A stretch of 64,000 nt of DNA from Pseudomonadota bacterium (GTDB lineage: Bacteria; Pseudomonadota; Alphaproteobacteria; Reyranellales; Reyranellaceae): NCBI GenBank assembly GCA_018240695.1, contig JAFEFH010000002.1, forward strand, positions 1 through 64,000, in the 5' to 3' direction. A program made the translations under genes and the position numbers. Below, piece by piece: positions 18,400-27,327 of the stretch. Within the stretch, counting starts at the first letter, position 1; each line of letters begins with the position of its first letter. The notes below the pieces were generated by a model. It ran no database searches and had not been told where the DNA came from. It was given only the letters and a program-made list of their open reading frames with translations.

Positions 18400-19473
18400 A
18401 TGCCGATGCTTACCGTTAACCTCACCCCGCTGATGACGACCTTCCTGGTCGGTCAGGGAGCGTTCCGAGATGATCCCGTAGTGCTCATGGATGTCGGTGC
18501 GCGCGGTGGCATTGGACGCGAATGGGAAGTGTTTGGCGATCAGGTGCGGGCCTATTGCTTCGAACCGGACGAGGCGGAATGCCGCCGACTCTCGGCCTCC
18601 GCGCCTTCCCATCTCATCTATATCCCACGCGCGCTCGGCCGGACGCAGGGGCGGCAGGTCCTGTATCACACGGCGTTGCCCGACAGTGCCGGCCTGTACA
18701 AGACGCGGATGGAGTACTTCAATCGGTTGCTCAATCGGGATAACGCCGTCACGGTCCGGGAGACGGAGCTGGATGTCATATCGCTCGACGAGGCGATCCT
18801 GGAATTTCACGTGCCTGCGGTCGACTTCATCAAGCTCGACATCGAGGGCGCCGAGCTCGACGTACTCGAAAGTGGCTCCAAGCTGTTCGAACGACGGTCG
18901 CCGCTCGGCCTGCTGAGCGAGGTCCGTCTCCACGAGGAGATCAATGGTTCGCCGTCGTTCGCGCGGTTCGACGCCTTCCTGCAAGAGCGTGGGCTGCGGG
19001 TCTACGATCTGCAATTCTACTATCAGAGTCGGATTGCGATGCCGTATCCGGGATTGGAGCACTATCGCCGGCCGAACGGCGACAAATTCTTTGCCTATAC
19101 TTCGCGAGGCCAGCTCCAGGACGGCGACGCGCTCTACTTCCGCGATCTGTTGTTGCCGGTTGGGAAGCCGGCGGTCGACGATCTTTCGCCGACGCGTATC
19201 CTCAAGATGTGCGCCTTCCTCGAAATCTTCTCCATGAACGACTGCGCTGCCGAACTGATGCTGGCGGCGAAAGACCGGCTCGCCGCTACAATCGATGTCG
19301 ACCGGCTCCTCGATTTGCTGGCCTCCGGCGTGATCGGGGAGCCGACCACGTTCAAGGCCTACACCGAACGATATTTCCAGGATCCGACGCCCATCGTGGG
19401 AGCGATGCCGTCGATGAGCGACAAGCCCGTGCCGGCGGCGCGTGGCTGGCTGAGTCGGGTCTTCGCGCGCTAA
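18400..19473 (+). CDS. FkbM-family SAM methyltransferase (first of three in window)
   Basis: This 357-residue protein has the FkbM fold in its first 230 residues: LMDVGARGGIG (SAM loop), AYCFEPDEAE, and DFIKLDIEGAELDVL, the family's acidic motif. About 120 extra C-terminal residues have no recognised domain. FkbM enzymes O-methylate sugars or polyketides. It starts 5 bases after the acyl-CoA dehydrogenase stop and ends by overlapping the stop of the convergent SDR gene. Two other FkbM genes lie in the glycan island (26260 and 61237). Confidence 0.83.
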   Translation: MPMLTVNLTPLMTTFLVGQGAFRDDPVVLMDVGARGGIGREWEVFGDQVRAYCFEPDEAECRRLSASAPSHLIYIPRALGRTQGRQVLYHTALPDSAGLYKTRMEYFNRLLNRDNAVTVRETELDVISLDEAILEFHVPAVDFIKLDIEGAELDVLESGSKLFERRSPLGLLSEVRLHEEINGSPSFARFDAFLQERGLRVYDLQFYYQSRIAMPYPGLEHYRRPNGDKFFAYTSRGQLQDGDALYFRDLLLPVGKPAVDDLSPTRILKMCAFLEIFSMNDCAAELMLAAKDRLAATIDVDRLLDLLASGVIGEPTTFKAYTERYFQDPTPIVGAMPSMSDKPVPAARGWLSRVFAR

Positions 19474-20219
19474 GCGCCGAGAAGCTTCGCGGTCCAGCCG
19501 CCGGGCAGCACGGTTCCGAACCAGACGGCAGCCTTGGTGGGGAGCGGAAAGGCGATGCGGGCCTTGTTGCGCGCCAGGCCAGTGCGGATGATGTGGGAGG
19601 CGCGCTCGGCCGTCATCATGAACGGCATCTTGAAGGGCGAATTTGCGGTGATCCGGCTGGTCACGAAACCGGGGCAGATCACGCTGACGCCGATGCCGTT
19701 GCGCCTCAGGACATAGCGGATGCTCTCCCCCCAGACGCGGACCGCAGCCTTGCTTGCGCTGTATGCCGCCGAATAGGGAAGGCCGATATAGCCCGCGAGC
19801 GACGAGACGACCGCGATCTGCCCGCGCTTGCGCGCGATCATGCGGGAGATCAGGGGCTCGACGGTATTGAATACACCGTCGACGTTCACGTCGAACGTCT
19901 TGCGCGCGACGGAGAAGTCGTTGAGCGAGGAATTGTCCTTGTCGATCGAGATTCCGGCATTGGCGATGATGAGATCCACCGGATGCGCGGCATCGAACTT
20001 CGTCAGCCAGTCGCCGAGCGCGGTACGGTCGGTGACGTCGACGGTATCTGCATGCACCGTCGCGCCCTTGGTCCGGCAGGCAGCGGCGACGGCTTCCAGC
20101 CGTGCGGCGTCGCGCCCGGTCAAGGCGAGTGCGATGCCCGGCGCGGCATAGTCGAGGGCCAGCGCCTCGCCGATGCCGCTGGATGCGCCGGTGATGACGA
20201 TGCTCGTGAAGTTCTGCAT
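19470..20219 (-). CDS. Short-chain dehydrogenase/reductase
   Basis: This 249-residue classical SDR has the cofactor motif TGASSGIG at the N-terminus, NAG (NAGIS) at the central strand, and the catalytic Ser (VVSSLAGYIG) with Tyr-x3-Lys (YSASK). An RNxxGVSVICPGFVTS stretch follows, as in three-carbon-chain reductases. It has a hydrophobic C-terminal region, so membrane association is possible. The substrate is unknown. ATG 20219 is selected; the longer upstream frame only overlaps the divergent yicC gene. Confidence 0.87.
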   Translation of the reverse strand: MQNFTSIVITGASSGIGEALALDYAAPGIALALTGRDAARLEAVAAACRTKGATVHADTVDVTDRTALGDWLTKFDAAHPVDLIIANAGISIDKDNSSLNDFSVARKTFDVNVDGVFNTVEPLISRMIARKRGQIAVVSSLAGYIGLPYSAAYSASKAAVRVWGESIRYVLRRNGIGVSVICPGFVTSRITANSPFKMPFMMTAERASHIIRTGLARNKARIAFPLPTKAAVWFGTVLPGGWTAKLLGA

Positions 20220-20306
20220 GGGATAACCTCGCGGGGCATCGCGTTGTGTGCGTGGAGGGCGGATATTAGAGTGCCCCGCCGCATCGCGGCCAGTGGAGTG
20301 GATATT

Positions 20307-21206
20307 TTGATTGCAAGCATGACCGGGTACGCACGGGCGCAGGGATCGGATGAGACGAGACGCTGGGTGTGGGAGGCGCGCAGCGTCAACGGCCGCAACC
20401 TCGAGGTCCGCTGCCGGGTGCCGCAGGGCTTCGACCGGCTGGAGAATCCGGCCCGGACGGCCGTCGGCGGCCATGTGAAGCGGGGCAATGTCACGATCGG
20501 ATTGACCGTCACGACCGAGCGCCAGGCCAAGCCCTTGCGCATCAATCGCGCGCTGCTCGCCGAGCTGGGTGCGCTGGTCGAGGAGGTCCGCAAGAGCACG
20601 GGAGCCGCAGCGCCATCGGCCGACGGCCTGCTGCGGGTGCGCGGGGTGATCGAGGAAGAAGACGATACCGCCGGCGAGAGCGAGGAACAGCTCGCCGCGC
20701 TCGACAAGGCATTGACCGCGAGCCTTTCGGAGGCGCTCAAGGCATTGGCCGCTTCGCGCGCGGCCGAAGGCAAGGCGCTGGACAAGGTGATCGGCGGACA
20801 TGTCTCCGAGATCGAGGCGCTGTGCACGCGTGCGGCCGAGCGGGCGCAGGCGCAGATCGGCGTGGTGCGGGCGAAGTTCGAAGCCCAGCTCACCGAGCTG
20901 CTCGATCGCGCGCCGCAGCTGTCGGAGGAGCGGTTCGCCCAGGAAGCGGCACTGCTCGTCGGCAAGGCGGACGTCCGCGAGGAACTCGACCGGCTCGCCG
21001 CCCACATCTCTCAGGCGCGTTCGCTGCTTGCCGACGCGCGGCCCGACAATCCGGTGGGCCGCAAGTTCGACTTCCTGTGCCAGGAGTTCAACCGTGAGGC
21101 CAACACGCTGTGCTCGAAGTCGGCCGACATCGAGCTGACGCGCATCGGCATCGATCTCAAGGGCGCCATCGAACGCATGCGGGAGCAGGTCCAGAATGTC
21201 GAATGA
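20307..21206 (+). CDS. yicC: YicC-family protein (putative endoribonuclease or RNase adaptor)
   Basis: This 299-residue protein has the two conserved YicC parts: an N-terminal domain starting IASMTGYARAQG with WEARSVNGRNLEV, and a C-terminal DUF1732 domain ending DNPVGRKFDFLCQEFNREANTLCSKSADIE. The family includes an enzyme reported to cleave RNA or to assist degradation of small RNAs. TTG 20307 is preferred because it gives the family's usual start M-I-x-S-M-T-G and has GGAG upstream; ATG 20319 is the alternative. It overlaps gmk by 11 bases, the common yicC-gmk arrangement. Confidence 0.9.
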   Translation: MIASMTGYARAQGSDETRRWVWEARSVNGRNLEVRCRVPQGFDRLENPARTAVGGHVKRGNVTIGLTVTTERQAKPLRINRALLAELGALVEEVRKSTGAAAPSADGLLRVRGVIEEEDDTAGESEEQLAALDKALTASLSEALKALAASRAAEGKALDKVIGGHVSEIEALCTRAAERAQAQIGVVRAKFEAQLTELLDRAPQLSEERFAQEAALLVGKADVREELDRLAAHISQARSLLADARPDNPVGRKFDFLCQEFNREANTLCSKSADIELTRIGIDLKGAIERMREQVQNVE

Positions 21207-21846
21207 AGCCGACGCGCCGTCGATCCAGCGGCGCGGACTGATGCTCGTCCTGTCCTCACCGTCGGGCGCGGGCAAGACGACCCTGTCGCGCCAGCTGCTG
21301 GACATCGACAAGCAAATATCCCTCAGCATCTCCTGCACGACCCGCGACAAGCGGCCGGGCGAGCGGGATGGTGTCGACTACCGCTTCATCGACACGTCGA
21401 CCTTCCGCGGCATGATCGACCGCGGCGAGTTCCTCGAGCATGCGCGGGTGTTCGATCATTACTACGGGACGCCGAGCCCGCCGGTCGAAGACGCGCTGAG
21501 CGCCGGCCGCGACATGCTGTTCGACATCGACTGGCAGGGTACGCAACAGCTCAAGGAAAAAGGCCGCGACGATCTCGTCACTGTCTTCATCCTGCCGCCG
21601 TCGACACGCGACCTCGAGCGCCGCCTGATTTCGCGCGCCCAGGATTCGCACGAGGTCGTGGCACGGCGCATGTCCAAGGCCGCGGACGAGATGAGCCACT
21701 GGGCCGAGTACGACTACACCATCATCAACAAGGATATCGCGGCCAGCCTCAACCAGCTGAAGTCGATCCTCACGGCCGAGCGCCTGAAGCGCGAGCGCCA
21801 GCTCGGCCTGTCCGACTTCGTGAAGGCCCTGCGCGAAGGACGTTGA
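21196..21846 (+). CDS. gmk: Guanylate kinase
   Basis: This 216-residue enzyme phosphorylates GMP to GDP using ATP. The P-loop SSPSGAGKTTL lies at 20-30, followed by the GMP-binding region SCTTRDKRPGERDGVDYRF, FLEHARVFDHYYGTP and DIDWQGTQQL. The length is normal. It overlaps yicC upstream and its TGA overlaps the ATG of the downstream methyltransferase (TGATG). Besides its essential role it supplies GDP/GTP for the GDP-sugars of the nearby island, although that link is only general. Confidence 0.96.
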   Translation: MSNEADAPSIQRRGLMLVLSSPSGAGKTTLSRQLLDIDKQISLSISCTTRDKRPGERDGVDYRFIDTSTFRGMIDRGEFLEHARVFDHYYGTPSPPVEDALSAGRDMLFDIDWQGTQQLKEKGRDDLVTVFILPPSTRDLERRLISRAQDSHEVVARRMSKAADEMSHWAEYDYTIINKDIAASLNQLKSILTAERLKRERQLGLSDFVKALREGR

Positions 21847-23024
21847 TGGCAACGCCCACGCTCGCGGCTTACCGGGAGAAGTGGCGCGAGGCGCCACGTG
21901 GCAGCGATGCCGACGGGCGGGTCTTTTCGACCGACCTGCTGGCCATGGCCGACGACGCGTTCCTGGCCGCGTGGCAGCAGATGGCCGCTCGCCGCTACGC
22001 CGGAGAGGTCGGCTGGTTGGGGCCGCTCTACTTCGACACGTTCCGGGGCAAGAACGTTGCCGAGCTCGGCCCGGGTCTGGGCTATGACGGCGTGCGCTTC
22101 GCCGAGCACGGCGCGCATTGGACGTTCTGCGACATCGTCCCGGACAACCTCGCTGTCATCCGCCGTATCACGACGCTCAAAGGGCTGAGCGACCGTGTGC
22201 ACTTCCATCTTATCGGTGATGACTTGTCGTTCGATGCCTTGCCGCGCGACTTCGACGCGATCTGGGTCTTCGGGTCGATCCATCACGTGCCGTTCGAGAT
22301 CGCCCGCAAGGAAGCGCTCGATCTGCTCGGCCACCTCAAGCCCGGCGGACGATGGATGGAGCTCGTGTATCCGCGCGAGCGCTGGCTGCGGGAGGGTGCG
22401 CCGCCGTTCGAGCAATGGGGCAAGCTCACCGACGGCGAGCGCACGCCCTGGGCCGAGTGGCACGATATCGAGAAGGTGCGGCGGCGTCTTTTTCCCGCCC
22501 CGCTGCGGACGCTGCTCGATTTCGAGTTCTGCTCGCACAACTACCGCTGGTTCGACATGGTCTACGCGGCCGAGCGGCCGTTCCGCGCCGAGGATCATGA
22601 CGTCGCCTTGCTGTCGCGGCGTGCAAATCTCTTGCAGGCGCCGGTGACCTTGAACCGGGGCGCGCGGCGGCAATGGCTGGGACCGGGCGTGGTCTGCGCC
22701 CCGGGCCTGTTCGCGCCGAGCGCCGGGATCGACCTTGGCCCGTCGATGCGGGCGGTAACGGGAGCCGCCAAGGGACTGCCGGGTTTCGCCGTCGACATCG
22801 AATGCCGGGTCGGCCGCGGGGCGGTCGGCATCGGTCTGGTCGACGCAAACGGTGCTTACCTGCCGGATGCCGAGGCCTCGGTCGAGGAAGGGCCGGACAG
22901 TCGCCTCGTGACACTGCGAGCGGTGGGAACAGGCGTGCCGGCCAAGCTGGTGGTGCGGAACCTGCGTGCCAGCGGAAGAAGCATCTTCCATCTCGTCTCG
23001 GCGACGTTGCGGCCAGCGAACTAG
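21846..23024 (+). CDS. Class I SAM-dependent methyltransferase with C-terminal extension
   Basis: This 392-residue protein has a Rossmann methyltransferase core at about 60-190: VAELGPGLGYDGVRF (SAM loop), FCDIVPDNL, AIWVFGSIHHVP and LKPGGRWMELV. The remaining 170 or so residues form a beta-rich domain with no known match, perhaps a carbohydrate-binding-like sandwich (VDIECRVGRGAVGIGLVDANGAYLPD). The substrate may be a sugar or a glycolipid. It is coupled to gmk by the overlapping TGATG and converges on rsmA with a 4-base overlap of the stops. Confidence 0.75.
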   Translation: MATPTLAAYREKWREAPRGSDADGRVFSTDLLAMADDAFLAAWQQMAARRYAGEVGWLGPLYFDTFRGKNVAELGPGLGYDGVRFAEHGAHWTFCDIVPDNLAVIRRITTLKGLSDRVHFHLIGDDLSFDALPRDFDAIWVFGSIHHVPFEIARKEALDLLGHLKPGGRWMELVYPRERWLREGAPPFEQWGKLTDGERTPWAEWHDIEKVRRRLFPAPLRTLLDFEFCSHNYRWFDMVYAAERPFRAEDHDVALLSRRANLLQAPVTLNRGARRQWLGPGVVCAPGLFAPSAGIDLGPSMRAVTGAAKGLPGFAVDIECRVGRGAVGIGLVDANGAYLPDAEASVEEGPDSRLVTLRAVGTGVPAKLVVRNLRASGRSIFHLVSATLRPAN

Positions 23025-23863
23025 GGCTCGAGTGCAGCCGCCAGCCGGACGAAATCGGCCACGGCGAGTTCTTCGGCGCGCGCGGTCGGCGCCAATCCCA
23101 GTTTCTCGAGCGTGGCGATCGGGTCGGAGAAGATCCCCGAGAGGGAGCCGCGCAGCATCTTGCGGCGCTGGCCGAAGGCCGCCGCCGTCACCCGTTCGAG
23201 CGGGGCGAGATCGGCCAGCCGTTGCGATGCCGGGCGCGGGATGAGTTCGGCCACCGAAGAGACCACCTTGGGCGGAGGTACGAAGGCCGACGGCGCCACG
23301 TCGAACAGCTTCCGCACCTCGCAGACGTGCTGGGCGAGCACAGAAAGCCTGCCGTAGTCCTTGGTACGCGGCGCGGCGATCAGCCGGTCGACGACCTCCT
23401 TCTGGAACATCAGGACCATGCCGGCGAGATCGTCGGCGGCATGCAGCCAGCGCACCAGCAGCGCGGTCGAGACGTTGTAGGGCAGGTTGGCCACGATCCG
23501 GCGCGGCGCCGGGCCGAGCGTCGCGGGCTCGATGCGCAGCGCATCGCCCTCGATCACCTCGAGGCGCTCCTCCGAGGCGGCGCGCAACTCGTCGAGGACG
23601 CCGATGGCGCGCGGATCGACCTCGATGGCGACGACCTTGGCGGCGCCCTCCAGAAGAAGAGCGCGCGTCAGGCCGCCGGGACCGGGCCCGATCTCGACAA
23701 CCGTGCCATCGGCCAACGAGCCGGCAGCGCGCGCGATGCGGCGCGTGAGGTTGAGATCGAGCAGGAAGTGCTGGCCGAAACGCTTGCGCGCATCGAGCCC
23801 ATGGGCGGCGATGGTCTCGCGCAGCGGCGGCAGGGCCGCGACAGGCCCTTCGGACTCGCTCAC
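23021..23863 (-). CDS. rsmA: 16S rRNA dimethyladenosine transferase
   Basis: This 280-residue KsgA/RsmA enzyme dimethylates two adjacent adenosines of the 3' hairpin of 16S rRNA. The signature stretches are KRFGQHFLLD (28-36), VEIGPGPGGLT (56-66), and the catalytic N126-L-P-Y129 motif for adenine N6. The start is GTG 23863. It is the third gene of the surA-pdxA-rsmA run, 3 bases after pdxA. Confidence 0.96.
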   Translation of the reverse strand: MSESEGPVAALPPLRETIAAHGLDARKRFGQHFLLDLNLTRRIARAAGSLADGTVVEIGPGPGGLTRALLLEGAAKVVAIEVDPRAIGVLDELRAASEERLEVIEGDALRIEPATLGPAPRRIVANLPYNVSTALLVRWLHAADDLAGMVLMFQKEVVDRLIAAPRTKDYGRLSVLAQHVCEVRKLFDVAPSAFVPPPKVVSSVAELIPRPASQRLADLAPLERVTAAAFGQRRKMLRGSLSGIFSDPIATLEKLGLAPTARAEELAVADFVRLAAALEP

Positions 23864-23866
23864 CGG

Positions 23867-24865
23867 CTAGGCCTTGCGGCGGCGCGCCATGTCGTCGGCC
23901 ATCGCCAGTGCCGCGATCAGGCTCGCCGGATCGGCGCGGCCGCTGCCGGCGATGTCGAGCGCGGTGCCATGGTCGGGCGAGGTCCGCACGAAAGGCAGGC
24001 CGACCGTGACGTTGACGCCGCCGGAGAAGTCGATGGTCTTGATCGGGATCAGCGCCTGATCGTGGTACATGCAGAGCGCCGCGTCGTAGGTCGCGCGCGC
24101 CGCGGGATGGAAGAGCGTGTCGGCCGGCGCGGGGCCGCGCACGTCGATGCCCTCGGCCTTCAGGCGGGCGATGGCGGGCGCGATGACGCGGCTCTCCTCA
24201 TCGCCCATGGCGCCCTGTTCGCCGGCATGCGGGTTGAGACCAGCCACTGCGAGCCGCGGTCGCTCGATTCCGAAAAGCGCCTTCAGGCCATTCGCCGCGA
24301 TGCGGCCCACGCGCACGATGCCGTCGGCGTCGAGCGCATGTACGGCGTCGGCCAGCGATAGATGGATGGTCACCGGCACGACCCGCAACTCGGGACAGGC
24401 GAGCATCATCGCCACGTCGATGCGGCCGGCGAGCTCAGCCAGGAACTCGGTGTGGCCGGGATGGCGAAACCCCGCATCCTGCAAGGTCTTCTTTTGGATG
24501 GGATTGGTGACAACGCCGGCGATCTCGCCGCCCTGGGCGAGCGCCACGCCACGCTCGATGGCTTCGATCGTCGCCGGCGCATTGGCCACGTCGGGATGGC
24601 CCGGACGCACTGGCGCCCGCAGGCGGACCGGCAAGACGGGAAGCGCCGATGCGAAATGCGCGGCGGCCTCTGCGGGGCGGGCGATCTCCCGCACGGGCAC
24701 AGCAAGGCCGAGGTCACGGGCAAGCGCCGACAGGCGAGCGGGATCGTCGAGTGCGAAAAAGGGCCGTGCCGTGGCCGTGCGCGCCAGCCACGCCTTGAGG
24801 CTCAACTCGCCGCCGACGCCGGCCGGCTCGCCCATGGTGACGGCGAGCGGCGCGGCCGCGGTCAT
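23867..24865 (-). CDS. pdxA: 4-hydroxythreonine-4-phosphate dehydrogenase
   Basis: This 332-residue enzyme oxidises 4-phosphohydroxy-L-threonine in pyridoxal phosphate synthesis. The three metal-ligand histidines of the family can be seen: H168 (TIHLS), H213 (NPHAGE) and H268 (MYHDQ). The N-terminal MGEPAGVG and HPGHTEFLA are typical. The PLP it helps make is the cofactor of the ColD-like enzyme in the island, although PLP is needed generally. The ATG at 24865 overlaps the surA stop. Confidence 0.96.
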   Translation of the reverse strand: MTAAAPLAVTMGEPAGVGGELSLKAWLARTATARPFFALDDPARLSALARDLGLAVPVREIARPAEAAAHFASALPVLPVRLRAPVRPGHPDVANAPATIEAIERGVALAQGGEIAGVVTNPIQKKTLQDAGFRHPGHTEFLAELAGRIDVAMMLACPELRVVPVTIHLSLADAVHALDADGIVRVGRIAANGLKALFGIERPRLAVAGLNPHAGEQGAMGDEESRVIAPAIARLKAEGIDVRGPAPADTLFHPAARATYDAALCMYHDQALIPIKTIDFSGGVNVTVGLPFVRTSPDHGTALDIAGSGRADPASLIAALAMADDMARRRKA

Positions 24866-26124
24866 GGCTTGATGTCGATCGTCGCCGCGCGGCGCAGATC
24901 GCGCATGTATCGGCGGCCGACGGCATCGAGCTTCTGCAGCAGGAGCTGCTGCGAGATGCTGTCGCGCGTCGGCAGACCGTCGGCGCCCTGCTTGCTGCAC
25001 AGGGACACGACCTGGAGGCCCTCGGCCACGCGGAACGGACCTGCCACGCCGCCCGGCGCCAGCTTGGGAATCTCCTCGAACATCTGGCGGTTGCTCGCGA
25101 GATCGCCTGCCCGGACGTTCTTGAGATCGCCCGACGTCGCGCCCTTGGTTTGGCGTGACTGGACATGGAGATCGGCGCACTGATGGACATTGCCCATCAC
25201 CTTGCGCGCCTCGGCGGTCGCCTGGTCGACTTCCGACGGCGAGGCGTTGACCGGCAAGGCAAGGGTCATCTGCACGAGATTGAGGCGTGCGTCTTCCGGG
25301 CGCGACGAGGCAAACGGCCGGCGCTCGGCGACATAGAGGATGTGCCAGCCCGAGGTCGTGCGGATCGGCTCCGAAGCCTGGCGGAGGGGAAGCTTGTCGA
25401 TCGCAGAATCGAGCGCGGGATCGAGCGAGCCCGGCAGCACCCAGCCGAGATCGCCGCCATTCTGCGCCGTTGCGCCTTGCGAGAACTGTTGGGCGAGGGC
25501 GGGGAAGGGCGTGCCGCGGCGCGCCTGCTCGACGATGCGTTCGGCGCTCCGGCGGCCTTCATCGGCCTGATCGGCACGGTCGATGGGAATGAAGATTTCG
25601 CCGACATGCGATTCGGTCTTGCCGACGTTGGCGCGCATGCGCGCCATGGCATCGTCGACCTCTGACTCGGAGATGTCGACTTGGGGGCGAATCCGGCGGC
25701 GCACCAGCTTCAGCCACGCGATCGTGGACTCGATCTGCGCGGCCGCGATCTCGTAGGGCACGCCGATACCCTTGAGATAGAGCTTGAACTGTCCCGGCGC
25801 GAGGCCGGCAGTGCGCTCGATATCGGCGATGCGGCCGTTCACCTCGGCCTCGGTCGGCTTCATGCCGAACCGCTTGGCGTCCTGGATCTGCAGGCGCTCG
25901 TCGATCATCTGGCGAAGGATCTGCGGCGCCAGGCGCTTGCGCAGGTCCGGACTGTCTGTCTGGTTGGTGCTCCGGATCGCCAGGATGACGCGCTGGCCCA
26001 GCTCGAAATCGGTGATGGCTTCGTCGTTCACGCGGGCCACGACGCGCAGGCCCTGCGCCGAGGCAAGGACCGGGCAGAGGCCAAGGGTAATCGCCAGGAG
26101 GGCGCGAATGATCAGCGCGGACAT
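24862..26124 (-). CDS. surA: Periplasmic peptidyl-prolyl isomerase/chaperone SurA
   Basis: This 420-residue protein begins with a signal peptide (about 1-24, LLAITLGLCPVLASA) and continues with an N-terminal chaperone domain (RVNDEAITDFELGQRV, QILRQMIDERLQIQDAK). At least one parvulin PPIase domain follows, with HVGEIFIPID, FSQGATAQNGGDLGW and TTSGWHILYV. SurA escorts outer-membrane proteins including LptD. In many proteobacteria the gene immediately upstream is lptD; here it is a divergent FkbM gene instead, which places the glycan island boundary at this promoter. Confidence 0.93.
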   Translation of the reverse strand: MSALIIRALLAITLGLCPVLASAQGLRVVARVNDEAITDFELGQRVILAIRSTNQTDSPDLRKRLAPQILRQMIDERLQIQDAKRFGMKPTEAEVNGRIADIERTAGLAPGQFKLYLKGIGVPYEIAAAQIESTIAWLKLVRRRIRPQVDISESEVDDAMARMRANVGKTESHVGEIFIPIDRADQADEGRRSAERIVEQARRGTPFPALAQQFSQGATAQNGGDLGWVLPGSLDPALDSAIDKLPLRQASEPIRTTSGWHILYVAERRPFASSRPEDARLNLVQMTLALPVNASPSEVDQATAEARKVMGNVHQCADLHVQSRQTKGATSGDLKNVRAGDLASNRQMFEEIPKLAPGGVAGPFRVAEGLQVVSLCSKQGADGLPTRDSISQQLLLQKLDAVGRRYMRDLRRAATIDIKP

Positions 26125-26259
26125 TGAACCATGATAATTGAGAGAGGGGTGTGCACTATATATTCGGCGGCATTGGCGCTGCAATGGACCGCGGCCCCCC
26201 GAGTTTGCGGTTCGGGAAGCTTGACGGTGTTCGGCGGGTGGTTTAGCCGGAACTTGCAC

Positions 26260-27327
26260 ATGACGGCCAACAATTCGCCAACGGTTGCTACCCGGCGATC
26301 CTTCGCCCAATCCGGAGCCTGGGGCCTGATTTCCTCCGGCGTGGGCTATCACCTCGACAATCTCGCACGCTGGCTGACCGCTCACAGCCCCCGAATTGCC
26401 TCGGCCTATGCCGCCCTGCTGGCGCCGTCCGTGCCGAAGATCCGGCCGCGGCCGGGCTGGCGCTTTGCCGAGGAATACTACGACCGCCGCCTCTGGCTTG
26501 CCTGTCGCCGCGGGGCGCTGTGGGAGGCGGCCAAGCAACAGGGGGCGCCTTTCTCGCTTCACCTTCCGTGGTACGACAACACCACGGTCGATGTGACGCT
26601 CGGAAACGACAACAGCCTCTGCCTCTATGTTTGCGGGACGTTCGAGCCGAACGAATTTGCGTTTCTTGAGGGCTTTCTGAAGCCGGGCATGGTGTTCGTC
26701 GATGTCGGCGCCAATGATGGCTATTACACTCTCTTCGCTGCACGGCGTGTCGGCTCGGGCGGCAAGGTGGTCGCGGTCGAGCCAAGCACGCGCGAGCGCA
26801 TCAATCTTCGTCGGAACTTGGCCCAAAATGGCTTGGACAATGTAAGCGTCGTTCCGGCCGCGCTCGGCGCGGCGCCTGGCGACGCGGATCTGCATCTCGC
26901 CCAAGGCGTCCACTCGGGGCACAACACGCTTGGTAAGTTTGCGCACGACGACGTGACGGCCGTTAACCTGGAGCGTGTGTCGGTAAAGACTCTCGACAAA
27001 GTCGCGGCCGAATTGAATCTGCAAAAGGTCGATTTCGTGAAGGTCGATGTCGAAGGGGCCGAGGCCAGTGTCGTTGCCGGTGCTCGCACCACGCTCGCGA
27101 CCATGCGTCCCGTTATGCTCCTCGAGATCAACGACGGCGCGCTATGCGCGCAGGGAATCGGCGCGGAAGCGCTGCTGGAGTATCTGCGTCGAGAGTTCGG
27201 CTATGAGACTCTAGTATTCTCGCCGGACACCGGACGACTCGAGCCGTACGCGGAGGCTTCGACCCTCTCGCCCAACGTCGTCGCGATCCCGAAGGAACGC
27301 CTCTCTGAATTTCTGGATGTGGCGTGA
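26260..27327 (+). CDS. FkbM-family SAM methyltransferase (second of three)
   Basis: This 355-residue protein has an FkbM core in its C-terminal 230 residues: VFVDVGANDGYYTLF (SAM loop), KVVAVEPSTRERIN, and DFVKVDVEGAEASVV with the family's acidic residues. The N-terminal 100 or so residues are Arg- and aromatic-rich with no named domain. It would O-methylate a sugar of the glycan. ATG 26260 is chosen; an in-frame ATG at 26131 would add 43 residues without family character, in the surA promoter region. Its stop overlaps the GTG of the AGE gene. Confidence 0.83.
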   Translation: MTANNSPTVATRRSFAQSGAWGLISSGVGYHLDNLARWLTAHSPRIASAYAALLAPSVPKIRPRPGWRFAEEYYDRRLWLACRRGALWEAAKQQGAPFSLHLPWYDNTTVDVTLGNDNSLCLYVCGTFEPNEFAFLEGFLKPGMVFVDVGANDGYYTLFAARRVGSGGKVVAVEPSTRERINLRRNLAQNGLDNVSVVPAALGAAPGDADLHLAQGVHSGHNTLGKFAHDDVTAVNLERVSVKTLDKVAAELNLQKVDFVKVDVEGAEASVVAGARTTLATMRPVMLLEINDGALCAQGIGAEALLEYLRREFGYETLVFSPDTGRLEPYAEASTLSPNVVAIPKERLSEFLDVA

